Assembly: GCA_905212395.1 (NCBI GenBank)
Contig: CAJMEI010000006.1
Span: 1 to 14,455, forward strand
Source of the DNA: an uncultured Christensenella sp.
Lineage (GTDB): Bacteria > Bacillota > Clostridia > Christensenellales > Borkfalkiaceae
Direction: 5' to 3'
Length of the DNA: 14,455 nucleotides
Below the pieces are notes generated by a model. It saw only the letters and a program-made list of their open reading frames with translations, was not told where the DNA came from and searched no databases. Positions 1 to 7,700 of this stretch are shown here, in pieces (within the stretch, counting starts at the first letter, position 1; each line of letters begins with the position of its first letter). Both the position numbers and the translations under genes were made by a program.

Positions 1-91
1 TAAATAAGCCTTTGTTTTTAAACATTTAATTAGCCGATTTAAAAAATTAATCATAAAAAACGTCATACCTTTTGTTTTTTAAATTTTAACG
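1..91. other. AT-rich intergenic end, no gene seen
   Basis: This stretch lies beyond the tuf terminator and is very AT-rich. I see no open frame with a ribosome binding site, no convincing promoter and no inverted repeat of note. It runs off the left edge, so a neighbouring gene may begin outside the window. Confidence 0.5.
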
Positions 92-124
92 AAAAAAATT
101 GCTACCCGAAAGGATAGCAATTTT
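92..124 (-). terminator. Intrinsic terminator of the str operon, after tuf
   Basis: On the minus strand a 10-bp stem (AAAATTGCTA with TAGCAATTTT, positions 115-124 and 95-104) is capped by a short CC/GG extension and a small loop. The stem's 3' side runs into a seven-T tract (complement of 92-98). It begins 17 bases after the tuf stop codon, which is the expected place for the end of this operon. On the plus strand the hairpin is followed by only four Ts, an A and more Ts, so it may also work weakly in the other direction. Confidence 0.9.
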
Positions 125-141
125 ATTTTTGTTATTCGAAA

Positions 142-1362
142 TTATTTAATGATTTTCGTAACAACGCCAGAACCAACGGTTCTTCCGCCTTCACGAATAG
201 CGAATCTTAAACCTTCTTCGATAGCGATGTGGGTGATAAGTTGAACGTCCATTTCAACGTTATCTCCGGGCATTACCATTTCTACGCCTTCGGGAAGTTT
301 AATAGTTCCCGTAACGTCGGTGGTTCTGAAATAGAATTGAGGTCTGTAATTGTTAAAGAATGCAGTGTGTCTTCCACCTTCTTCTTTCTTTAATACGTAT
401 ACTTGACCTTTGAATTCGGTATGAGGATGAACGGAACCGGGTTTAGCAAGAACTTGTCCTCTTTCAATTCCCTTTCTGTCTACGCCACGAAGTAAAGCGC
501 CTACGTTGTCGCCTGCTTGAGCTTCGTCAAGAGTTTTACGGAACATTTCAAGTCCGGTAATAACGGTGGAGCTGATAGAATCGGAAAGACCTACGATTTC
601 AACTGCATCACCAACGTGTGCAACACCTCTTTCTACTCTACCGGTAGCAACCGTTCCTCTTCCGGAAATCGTAAATACGTCTTCAACGGGAAGAAGGAAA
701 GGCTTATCGTCTTCTCTCTTAGGAGTAGGAATATATTCGTCGATAGCGTCCATTAAATCAAGGATAGGTTTAACTTCGGGAGAAGCAAGAACTTCTGCAT
801 CGCTCTTGTCGCTGGAAGCAATTTCCAAAGCTTTAAGAGCCGAACCCTTGATGATAGGAGTATCGTCTCCGGGGAAGTCGTATTGATTTAACAAATCTCT
901 GATATCCATTTCAACGAGTTCGAGAAGTTCAGGGTCGTCAACTTGGTCGATTTTGTTCATAAATACTACAATATAGGGAACGCCAACTTGTCTAGCAAGA
1001 AGGATGTGTTCTCTGGTTTGAGGCATAGGACCATCGGTTGCAGCAACTACTAAGATTGCTCCGTCCATTTGAGCAGCACCCGTAATCATGTTTTTAACAT
1101 AGTCTGCGTGTCCTGGACAGTCAACGTGAGCATAGTGTCTTTTTTCGGTTTGATACTCAACGTGAGCGGTGTTTATTGTTATACCTCTTGCTTTTTCTTC
1201 AGGAGCTTTATCGATGTCTGCATAGTTCATCTTAGCAGCCTGACCTTTACGCGCCATAACCATGGTGATTGCAGCGGTTAAAGTGGTTTTACCGTGGTCA
1301 ACGTGTCCAATGGTACCAACGTTGATATGCGGTTTAGTTCTGTCAAATTTTGCCTTTGCCAT
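142..1362 (-). CDS. tuf: Translation elongation factor Tu (EF-Tu)
   Basis: EF-Tu is the cytoplasmic GTPase that carries aminoacyl-tRNA to the ribosomal A site. The 406-residue protein shows the P-loop GHVDHGKT (19-26), switch I RGITINT (59-65), DCPGH (81-85), NKID (136-139) and GSAL (173-176). Domains 2 and 3 follow from about residue 210 and include GGRHTAFFNNYRPQFYFRTT. The ATG has a strong upstream GGAGG (complement of 1372-1376). It is about 10 residues longer than the usual Bacillota protein. The extra residues lie at about 182-199, between the G domain and domain 2, near the site where Thermus EF-Tu also carries an added loop. It is the last gene of the operon, 113 bp after fusA and just before a terminator. 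Identity is certain; whether a second tuf exists elsewhere cannot be seen. Confidence 0.99.
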   Translation of the reverse strand: MAKAKFDRTKPHINVGTIGHVDHGKTTLTAAITMVMARKGQAAKMNYADIDKAPEEKARGITINTAHVEYQTEKRHYAHVDCPGHADYVKNMITGAAQMDGAILVVAATDGPMPQTREHILLARQVGVPYIVVFMNKIDQVDDPELLELVEMDIRDLLNQYDFPGDDTPIIKGSALKALEIASSDKSDAEVLASPEVKPILDLMDAIDEYIPTPKREDDKPFLLPVEDVFTISGRGTVATGRVERGVAHVGDAVEIVGLSDSISSTVITGLEMFRKTLDEAQAGDNVGALLRGVDRKGIERGQVLAKPGSVHPHTEFKGQVYVLKKEEGGRHTAFFNNYRPQFYFRTTDVTGTIKLPEGVEMVMPGDNVEMDVQLITHIAIEEGLRFAIREGGRTVGSGVVTKIIK

Positions 1363-1417
1363 TTTTTGTTTCCTCCAAATCTTTTTTATGTGTTTTTTAA
1401 ATTGTTTTTATATCATA

Positions 1418-1445
1418 CCGTCGCCTAAACCTAATTAGGCAACGG
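1418..1445 (-). other. Hairpin in the fusA-tuf intercistronic spacer
   Basis: CCGTTGCCTAA can pair with TTAGGCGACGG on the minus-strand RNA, giving an 11-bp stem with one G-U wobble and a six-base loop. No T tract follows (the next bases are TATGATATAAAAAC), so this is not a standard terminator. It could be an RNA processing or stability element separating the fusA and tuf messages, or part of a weak internal tuf promoter. A TATGAT or TATAAA box lies just downstream, but no good -35 sits at the right distance. The adjoining GTTTTATAAAAC (1445-1456) is a perfect palindrome. Confidence 0.5.
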
Positions 1446-1475
1446 TTTTATAAAACTTTTTGATTGTTATAGCTA

Positions 1476-3563
1476 TTAGTCGTCGTTTCTCTTAACGGCT
1501 CTCTCACCGATAATTTTTTCAGCAACTGACTTAGGAACTTCGCTATAATGGTCGAACTGCATAGTGTAGTTTCCTCTTCCTTGCGTTCTAGACCTTAAAT
1601 CCGTAGCGTACCCAAACATTTCGGATAACGGTACCATAGCGTCTATAACCTTAGTTCCGTTTCTGTCGTCCGTAGAGTTGATAGTTCCTCTTCTGGACGA
1701 AACGTTACCCATTAAATCTCCGAAATAATCTTCGGGAGTGGTAATTTCAACCTTCATAATGGGTTCGAGAAGTACGGGACCTGCGTCCTTAATACCATTC
1801 TTAAACGCCATACTTCCTGCTATTTTGAACGCCATTTCGGACGAGTCGACTTCGTGATAACTTCCGTCGTAAACGGTAGCTTTAAAGTCAACGACTTCGT
1901 ATCCTGCAAGGAATCCGTTTTTAGCAGCTTCTTCGATACCTTTTCTAACGGGTTCGATGTATTCCTTAGGAATACTTCCGCCGACGGTTTTATCTTCGAA
2001 TTCAAATCCTTTACCGGGTTCAAGGGGTTCGAGAACGATTTTACAATGTCCGTATTGTCCTTTACCACCAGATTGACGTTTGTACATTCCTTCTGCGTTT
2101 ACGGTCTTACGGAAAGTTTCTCTGTAAGCAACTTGCGGTTTACCAACCGTAGCTTCTACCTTAAATTCACGAAGAAGTCTGTCAACGATAATATCTAGAT
2201 GCAATTCGCCCATACCTGCGATAATGGTTTGTCCCGTTTCGTGGTCGGTCCACGTTTTGAACGAGGGATCTTCTTCCGCAAGTTTGATTAAAGCCATAGT
2301 CATTTTTTCTTGACTTGCTTTGGTCTTGGGTTCGATTGCTACGTTAATAACGGGTTCGGGGAATTCCATCTTTTCCAAAACGATAGGATGGTTTTCGTCG
2401 CACAAAGTATCGCCTGTTCCCGTATCTTTTAAGCCTACTATCGCGCATATATCGCCCGAGTAAACTTCGTCGATTTCAGACCTAGTGTTAGCGTGCATAC
2501 GAACTAGTCTTCCGATTCTTTCCTTTTTACCTTTTGACGAGTTGTAAACGTAAGAACCTGCGCATAATTTTCCCGAATAAACTCTGAAAAACGCAAGTTT
2601 TCCGATAAACGGGTCAACTGCAATTTTGAATGCGAGTCCCGCTAAAGGTTCGTCGTCGGAAGTCTTTCTTATTTCTTCTTCTCCCTTTTCGTTAGTTCCT
2701 ACAACGTGGTCTACGTCGATAGGAGAAGGTAAATAATCTACTATTGCGTCAATTAAGTGTTGAACGCCTTTGTTTTTATAAGAAGAACCGCATAATACAG
2801 GAGTAAGCGTTCTTGCAATGGTCGCTTTTCTTAAAGCAACTTTCATTTCTTCTTGGGTAAGTTCTTCGCCCGCAAAGAATTTTTCCATTAACGCGTCGTC
2901 CTGTTCAGCGCAAACTTCCATAAGTTGTTGTCTATATTCGGCAACTATATCTTTATATTCGTCTGGAACGGCAATTACTTCCGTATCCTTTCCTAAATCG
3001 TCTTTATAGATGATAGCGTCGTTAGCTACTAAGTCGATAATTCCTTTGAAAGTATCTTCTTTTCCGATAGGTAAAGTAATCGGAATAGCGTGAGCGTGAA
3101 GTCTTTCGTTCATCATCTTTATAGCGTTAAAGTAGTTAGCTCCGTTTATATCCATTTTGTTGACGTAAGCAATTCTCGGAACTTTATACTTGTCCGCTTG
3201 ACGCCAAACGGTTTCGGATTGAGGTTCAACGCCGCCCTTTGCACAGAAAGTCGCAACAGCGCCGTCCAAAACTCTTAAACAACGTTCAACTTCTACGGTG
3301 AAGTCAACGTGTCCGGGAGTGTCGATTATGTTGATTGCGTTTCCCTTCCAATAACAAGTGGTCGCCGCGCTGGTAATGGTTATACCACGTTCTTGTTCTT
3401 GTACCATCCAGTCCATAGTAGCGGCTCCGTCGTGTACTTCGCCGATTTTATGAGTTTTTCCCGTATAGAATAAAATACGTTCCGTAGTAGTGGTTTTACC
3501 CGCGTCTATGTGAGCCATAATACCGATGTTTCTGGTATGGGCCAAATCGTATTCTCTAGGCAT
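1476..3563 (-). CDS. fusA: Translation elongation factor G (EF-G)
   Basis: EF-G is the ribosomal translocase GTPase; it also helps recycle ribosomes together with the recycling factor. The protein has 695 residues, normal for the family. Visible motifs are the P-loop AHIDAGKTT (17-25), switch I ERGITITSA, DTPGHVD (81-87) and NKMD (135-138). The stretch FCAKGGVEPQSETVWRQ is a form common in Clostridia. The C-terminal half contains the domain III-V signatures GMGELHLDI and RTQGRGNYTM. The ATG is preceded by AAGGAG, and only 15 bp separate it from the rpsG stop, so the two genes are very likely co-transcribed. No frameshift or missing catalytic residue is seen. Nothing marks it as the ribosome-protection (Tet) paralogue. 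Confidence 0.99.
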   Translation of the reverse strand: MPREYDLAHTRNIGIMAHIDAGKTTTTERILFYTGKTHKIGEVHDGAATMDWMVQEQERGITITSAATTCYWKGNAINIIDTPGHVDFTVEVERCLRVLDGAVATFCAKGGVEPQSETVWRQADKYKVPRIAYVNKMDINGANYFNAIKMMNERLHAHAIPITLPIGKEDTFKGIIDLVANDAIIYKDDLGKDTEVIAVPDEYKDIVAEYRQQLMEVCAEQDDALMEKFFAGEELTQEEMKVALRKATIARTLTPVLCGSSYKNKGVQHLIDAIVDYLPSPIDVDHVVGTNEKGEEEIRKTSDDEPLAGLAFKIAVDPFIGKLAFFRVYSGKLCAGSYVYNSSKGKKERIGRLVRMHANTRSEIDEVYSGDICAIVGLKDTGTGDTLCDENHPIVLEKMEFPEPVINVAIEPKTKASQEKMTMALIKLAEEDPSFKTWTDHETGQTIIAGMGELHLDIIVDRLLREFKVEATVGKPQVAYRETFRKTVNAEGMYKRQSGGKGQYGHCKIVLEPLEPGKGFEFEDKTVGGSIPKEYIEPVRKGIEEAAKNGFLAGYEVVDFKATVYDGSYHEVDSSEMAFKIAGSMAFKNGIKDAGPVLLEPIMKVEITTPEDYFGDLMGNVSSRRGTINSTDDRNGTKVIDAMVPLSEMFGYATDLRSRTQGRGNYTMQFDHYSEVPKSVAEKIIGERAVKRNDD

Positions 3564-3578
3564 AATTTTCTCCTTAAA

Positions 3579-4049
3579 TTACCAACGATAATGCGCGAAT
3601 GCTTTGTTAGCTTCTGCCATTCTGTGCGTGTCGTCTTTCTTCTTTACTGCTCCGCCCGTTCCGTTGGAAGCGTCCATAAGTTCGCCTGCGATACGCGCGT
3701 CCATAGTCTTTTCGGATCTCTTTCTCGCGCTGTCTACAAGCCAACGTATAGCAAGCGTTTGTCTTCTTTCAGGTCTTATTTCGATAGGAACTTGATAGTT
3801 CGAACCGCCTACACGTCTTGCCTTAACTTCTAACATAGGCATAGCGTTTTGAATAGCTTGATTGAAAACTTCTTGCGGTTCTTGACCTGTTTTTTCTTTA
3901 ATAATATCGAAAGCTCCGTAAACTAAACCTTGCGCAATACCCTTTTTGCCGTCTAGCATTACTTGGTTAATGAACTTGGTTATTACTTTGCTTCCGTATT
4001 TAGCGTCCGGTAAAACGTCTCTTTTAGGAACCGAACCTCTTCTTGGCAT
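3579..4049 (-). CDS. rpsG: 30S ribosomal protein S7
   Basis: S7 is the primary assembly protein of the 30S head. It binds the 3' major domain of 16S rRNA and lies near the E site. The protein is 156 residues, the standard length, starting MPRRGSVPKRDVLPD and containing GGSNYQVPIEIRPERR and RWLVDSARKRSEKTM. The conserved end KKKDDTHRMAEANKAFAHYRW is intact. The start is fixed by AAGGAGG at the complement of 4058-4064. In E. coli, S7 represses its own operon by binding the rpsL-rpsG spacer. Here the 160-bp spacer upstream of this gene is unusually structured (separate entries), so similar control is possible but not shown. Confidence 0.99.
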   Translation of the reverse strand: MPRRGSVPKRDVLPDAKYGSKVITKFINQVMLDGKKGIAQGLVYGAFDIIKEKTGQEPQEVFNQAIQNAMPMLEVKARRVGGSNYQVPIEIRPERRQTLAIRWLVDSARKRSEKTMDARIAGELMDASNGTGGAVKKKDDTHRMAEANKAFAHYRW

Positions 4050-4072
4050 AATAATTTCCTCCTTTAAATAGT

Positions 4073-4084
4073 GGGGTAAACCCC
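4073..4084 (-). promoter_or_regulatory. Short GC hairpin just upstream of the rpsG ribosome binding site
   Basis: GGGG and CCCC flank a four-base loop (TTTA on the minus strand), forming a compact 4-bp GC stem nine bases before the AAGGAGG of rpsG. Placed between the terminator-like element and the ribosome binding site, it could insulate or tune S7 translation. It is small, and a chance origin cannot be ruled out. Confidence 0.4.
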
Positions 4085-4085
4085 G

Positions 4086-4156
4086 AAAAAAGTACAGCTA
4101 TCGCCCTAACCGCTACTTTGCGTGGGCGAACCTTCTACCGCCTTAGCGATATACTG
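4086..4156 (-). promoter_or_regulatory. Terminator-like stem with a competing helix in the rpsL-rpsG spacer (candidate attenuator)
   Basis: On the minus-strand RNA, CAGTATATCGC (complement of 4146-4156) can pair with GCGATAGCTG (complement of 4095-4104). This gives a 10-bp stem with one bulge and one G-U pair. It is followed, after TAC, by six Ts (complement of 4086-4091), the layout of an intrinsic terminator or attenuator. The 41-base interior holds GGCG/CGCC and the sequence ACGCAAAG. A mutually exclusive helix, TCGCCC with GGGCGA (complements of 4124-4129 and 4101-4106), would break the terminator stem. This is the arrangement expected of a two-state regulatory RNA. The ligand is unknown; S7 itself is the obvious candidate by analogy with E. 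coli. Confidence 0.5.
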
Positions 4157-4161
4157 CCTAC

Positions 4162-4189
4162 AATATCGGGTAGCTGATATTCCGATATT
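4162..4189 (-). promoter_or_regulatory. Upstream hairpin of the rpsL-rpsG structured spacer
   Basis: AATATCGG and CCGATATT form a perfect 8-bp stem around a 12-base loop on the minus-strand RNA, starting about 20 bases after the rpsL stop. The loop contains CAGCTA, which is complementary to TAGCTG in the 3' arm of the terminator-like stem downstream. A long-range loop contact is therefore possible. It may also protect the 3' end of an rpsL message. Confidence 0.5.
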
Positions 4190-4209
4190 CAGGTAAAATG
4201 TTGTCCTAA

Positions 4210-4581
4210 TTATTTAGGTCTTTTTGCGCCGTATTTACTTCTTGCTTGCTTACGTTTTGCAACGCCCGCAGTATCCAAAGTTCCACGAATTACGTGATAT
4301 CTGACGCCGGGAAGGTCTCTTACCCTTCCGCCACGAATAAGTACCGAGCTATGTTCTTGAAGATTGTGTCCTTCTCCCGGAATATAAACGATACCTTCTT
4401 GTTTATTCGTCAAACGAACTCTTGCAATTTTACGCAATGCAGAGTTAGGCTTTTTAGGAGAAGTCGTGGTAACGATTAAGCAAACGCCTCTCTTTTGGGG
4501 GCAATGACCCATAATAGGGGTTTTGCACTTTTCCTGCGCCGTTTTTCTACCTTGCTTAATGAGCTGATTGATAGTTGGCAT
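4210..4581 (-). CDS. rpsL: 30S ribosomal protein S12, with arginine at position 88
   Basis: S12 sits at the decoding centre and governs accuracy. The 123-residue protein begins MPTINQLIKQGRKT and contains CPQKRGVC (27-34), the decoding loop SPKKPNSALRK (41-51) and the second loop LIRGGRVRDLPGVRYH (81-96). Numbering matches E. coli S12 counted with its Met. Lysine 43 is kept, but position 88 (codon at 4318-4320, AGA) is arginine where almost all bacteria have lysine. The same change is a classic streptomycin-resistance mutation. The start is set by AAGGAGG (complement of 4588-4594). It has its own promoter upstream and heads the rpsL-rpsG-fusA-tuf group. There is no L7Ae-like gene between it and rpoC. 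Confidence 0.99.
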   Translation of the reverse strand: MPTINQLIKQGRKTAQEKCKTPIMGHCPQKRGVCLIVTTTSPKKPNSALRKIARVRLTNKQEGIVYIPGEGHNLQEHSSVLIRGGRVRDLPGVRYHVIRGTLDTAGVAKRKQARSKYGAKRPK

Positions 4582-4649
4582 GTGTTTCCTCCTTGTGTTT
4601 TATCGAAATATCTATACGGTTACCCGTTAAAGAAAGCTTTTTTACAAGC

Positions 4650-4685
4650 GTTTTTGCGATTTTTCAACCAAAAAACCGCAAAAAC
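4650..4685 (-). promoter_or_regulatory. Long hairpin in the rpsL 5' leader
   Basis: The arms 4650-4664 and 4671-4685 are complementary over 15 bp with a single G-U pair and a six-base loop (TGGTTG on the minus strand). It lies about a dozen bases after the predicted start of the rpsL transcript. No T tract follows the stem, so it is not a normal terminator. It may stabilise the 5' end of the message or act as a protein-binding leader. A small ACGG-GTAA-CCGT hairpin with a GNRA-type loop lies further downstream at the complement of 4616-4627. Confidence 0.5.
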
Positions 4686-4704
4686 TCATTTTAAATATAA
4701 ATAT

Positions 4705-4733
4705 ATTTTAACATTTTTATAAAAGTAAGTCAA
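4705..4733 (-). promoter_or_regulatory. Sigma-A-type promoter for rpsL-rpsG-fusA-tuf
   Basis: On the minus strand TTGACT (complement of 4728-4733) is followed after exactly 17 bases by TAAAAT (complement of 4705-4710). Only one base in each box departs from consensus. It lies 17 bp beyond the rpoC stop with no terminator between. Transcription can therefore both read through from rpoBC and start afresh here. The predicted leader to the rpsL ATG is about 115 nt. Confidence 0.85.
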
Positions 4734-4750
4734 TCGTTTTTAGGCAATTT

Positions 4751-7700
4751 TTAGATAATGTCTAACTCGTCTTCGTCGTCGGGAGTGTAGTTGTTTGCAA
4801 ACATTTCCGCAGAAGACATACCTACCGTTTTAGGAGTAAGAGTTTTGTACTCTTTCGCGCCCGTTCCCGCAGGAATAAGCTTTCCTAAAATGATATTTTC
4901 CTTTAAGCCGATAAGCGGGTCGATTTTGCTCTTGATAGCGGCTTCCGTAAGAACTTTTTCGGTTTCTTGGAAGGACGCTGCCGACAAGAAGGATTCCGTT
5001 GCGAGCGACGCTTTTGTAATTCCTTGAAGCGTTCTCTTAGCCGTTGCGGGTCTTCCGCCGTTTTCTACTACTTTTCCGTTTATATCTTCGTATCTGGTAA
5101 TATCTACTAACTCGCCGGGGAGCATATTAGTATCTCCGCAGTTTTCGATTTTTACTTTTCTTAACATTTGACGAACGATTACTTCTACGTGTTTATCGTT
5201 AATGTCAACGCCTTGTCCGCGGTATACGGATTGAACTTCTTTAAGAATATAGTCTTGAACGCCTTTTACGCCCTTGGTCTTTAATATATCTTTCGGATAT
5301 ACCGAGCCTTCGGTTAATATCGTACCGGGTTCAACTTCTTCTCCGTCAACGACTTTAAGTTGCGCGCTGAACGGAATAACGTATTCTTTGCTCGTGTTGT
5401 CGCTTGCTACGATTCTTACTACTCTCGCGCCGTTCTTTTCCGCTACGGAAACGACACCGCTTACTTCGCAAACGATTGCCTTTCCTTTCGGATTTCTACA
5501 TTCGAACAATTCTTCAATTCTCGGTAAACCTTGAGTAATATCTCCCGTCGACGCGATACCGCCCGTGTGGAACGTTCTCATGGTCAACTGCGTACCGGGT
5601 TCGCCTATGGATTGAGCCGCTATAATACCTACGGATTCGCCTTTGGATACTACGGTCATTCTACTCATATCTCTACCGTAACACTTCGTGCATACGCCGT
5701 TAGAAGTCTTACAAGAGAATACGCTTCTGATTAAAACTTGTTCGATTCCCGCTTTTTCGATAGCCTTTGCTTGTTTTTCGGTTATCATGCTGTCTGCGGG
5801 AGCTAGAACTTCGCCCGTTGCGGGGTCTACTACGTCGTTAATGGTAAATCTACCGTTAATTCTGTCCGCCAAAGTTTCAATCGGTTTTTCGCCGTCTTTG
5901 TTTCTTATTGCGGAAACTAGCATTCCTTTTCTATCTCCGCAGTCGTCTTCTCTTACGATTACTACTTGCGCAACGTCAACCAAACGTCTGGTCAGGTATC
6001 CCGAGTCTGCCGTCTTTAACGCGGTATCCGCCAAACCTTTTCTTCCGCCGTGCGAAGAAATAAAGTATTCCAAAACCGAAAGTCCTTCGCGGAAACACGA
6101 TTTAACGGGGACTTCTATAACTTTACCTTGCGGGTTGGTCATTAGTCCACGCATACCTTCTAGTTGCTTAATTTGGTCGATACTACCACGCGCGCCCGAG
6201 TCCGCCATCATCCAAATAGGATTGAACTTCTTTTGGCTCGTTTTAAGAATTTGCTCTATGTCGATAGTAGCTTTCGTCCATACGTCAACGGTAGCTCTGT
6301 ACCTTTCGTCGTTGGTCATTAATCCCCTACCGTATTGTTTTGCGATTTTATGAACGTCGTCCGTAGCTTGAGCGATGACTTCGTCTTTTTTAGCGGGAAC
6401 GTACATATCGAATACGCTAGTGGTAAGCGAACCGATAGTAGAATACTTATAACCGAGCGATTTAATGCTGTCTAGCGTATTTGCCGCGCAAACAGCTCCG
6501 CCTTGCTTAAAGCAAGCGTCGACTATTTTCTTTAATTCGCCTTTCTTGATAAGCGTATCCGTCTTGAATTGGAACGCTTTATCGTTTAAATACGGTTTTT
6601 CTTTTTCTTCTTCCGTTTCGAACGTGTCAGACTTAAAGTTGTAATTTACGTCTTGAGGGATTGCGTTGTTAAAAATAATTCTACCTACGGTAGTTTTAAT
6701 TCTTCCCGTCTTTTCTTCCCCGTCTATAACGAGTTTTCTTCTAATGTAAACTTCGTCTTGCAACGTAACTTGTTTAGTTTGATAAGATATTAAAGCTTCG
6801 TCTTCGGAAGCGAACATTTGACCGCGATAAATATAAGTTTCGCCGTTTTCGGTGTATTCTTTTCCGATTTCGTGCTTTTTGATAGTTAAATAATAACAAC
6901 CTAAAACCATATCCTGAGAAGGACTCATAACGGGCATACCGTCGGATAGTTTTAAAATGTTGTTGGACGCAAGCATTAAAAATCTTGCTTCCGCTTGCGC
7001 TTCTATAGAAAGCGGTACGTGCACTGCCATTTGGTCGCCGTCGAAGTCCGCGTTGAACGCCGCGCATACTAACGGGTGAAGTTGAATTGCTCTACCTTCT
7101 ATCAAAACGGGTTCGAAAGCTTGAATCGATAACCTGTGAAGAGTAGGAGCTCTGTTAAGTAGTACGGGGTGGTCTTTAATTACTTCCGACAAAATATCCC
7201 ATACTACGGGGTTTAATCTTTCAACCGCGTGGCGAGCAGCCTTTACGGTATGACATTCTTTCATATCAACGAGTCTTTTCATAACGAAGGGCTTGAATAA
7301 TTCGATTGCCATTTCCTTAGGAAGTCCGCATTGATACAATTTTAATTCCGGTCCTACTACGATAACCGAACGTCCCGAGTAGTCGACACGTTTTCCGAGT
7401 AGGTTTTGACGGAAACGACCTTGTTTACCCCTGAGCATTGCCGACAAAGATTTTAATTCTCTGTTTCCCGCGCCCGTAACCGCTTTACCGCGTTTACCGT
7501 TGTCGATTAACGCGTCTACCGCTTCTTGGAGCATTCTCTTTTCGTTTCTTATAATCATATCGGGCGAACCTAAACTCATCAACTTTTTAAGTCTGTTGTT
7601 TCTGTTTATTACCCTTCTGTATAAGTCGTTTAAGTCGCTGGTCGCGTATCTTCCGCCGTCTAACGGAACCATAGGACGAAGTTCGGGCGGAATTACGGGA

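Noticed and set aside
1376..1425. A full tuf promoter in the fusA-tuf spacer.
   Set aside because: TATGAT and TATAAA are present, but the possible -35 boxes (TTGCCT at 19 bp, TTAGGT at 16 bp) are poorly placed or poor matches, so I do not list it as a promoter.
4086..4156. A cyclic-di-GMP-I riboswitch in the rpsL-rpsG spacer, because of ACGCAAAG and the nearby CGCTAAGG.
   Set aside because: The conserved GGCAAACC segment, the second helix and the usual 3' GGTAGCC-type segment are not found in the right places, so I keep it only as something to test with a covariance model.
5688..6353. A 221-codon plus-strand open frame opposite rpoC.
   Set aside because: It lies wholly within rpoC on the opposite strand, has no ribosome binding site and no recognisable protein features. 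It is a shadow of rpoC codon bias, as are the other long antisense frames over rpoB, rpoC, fusA and tuf.
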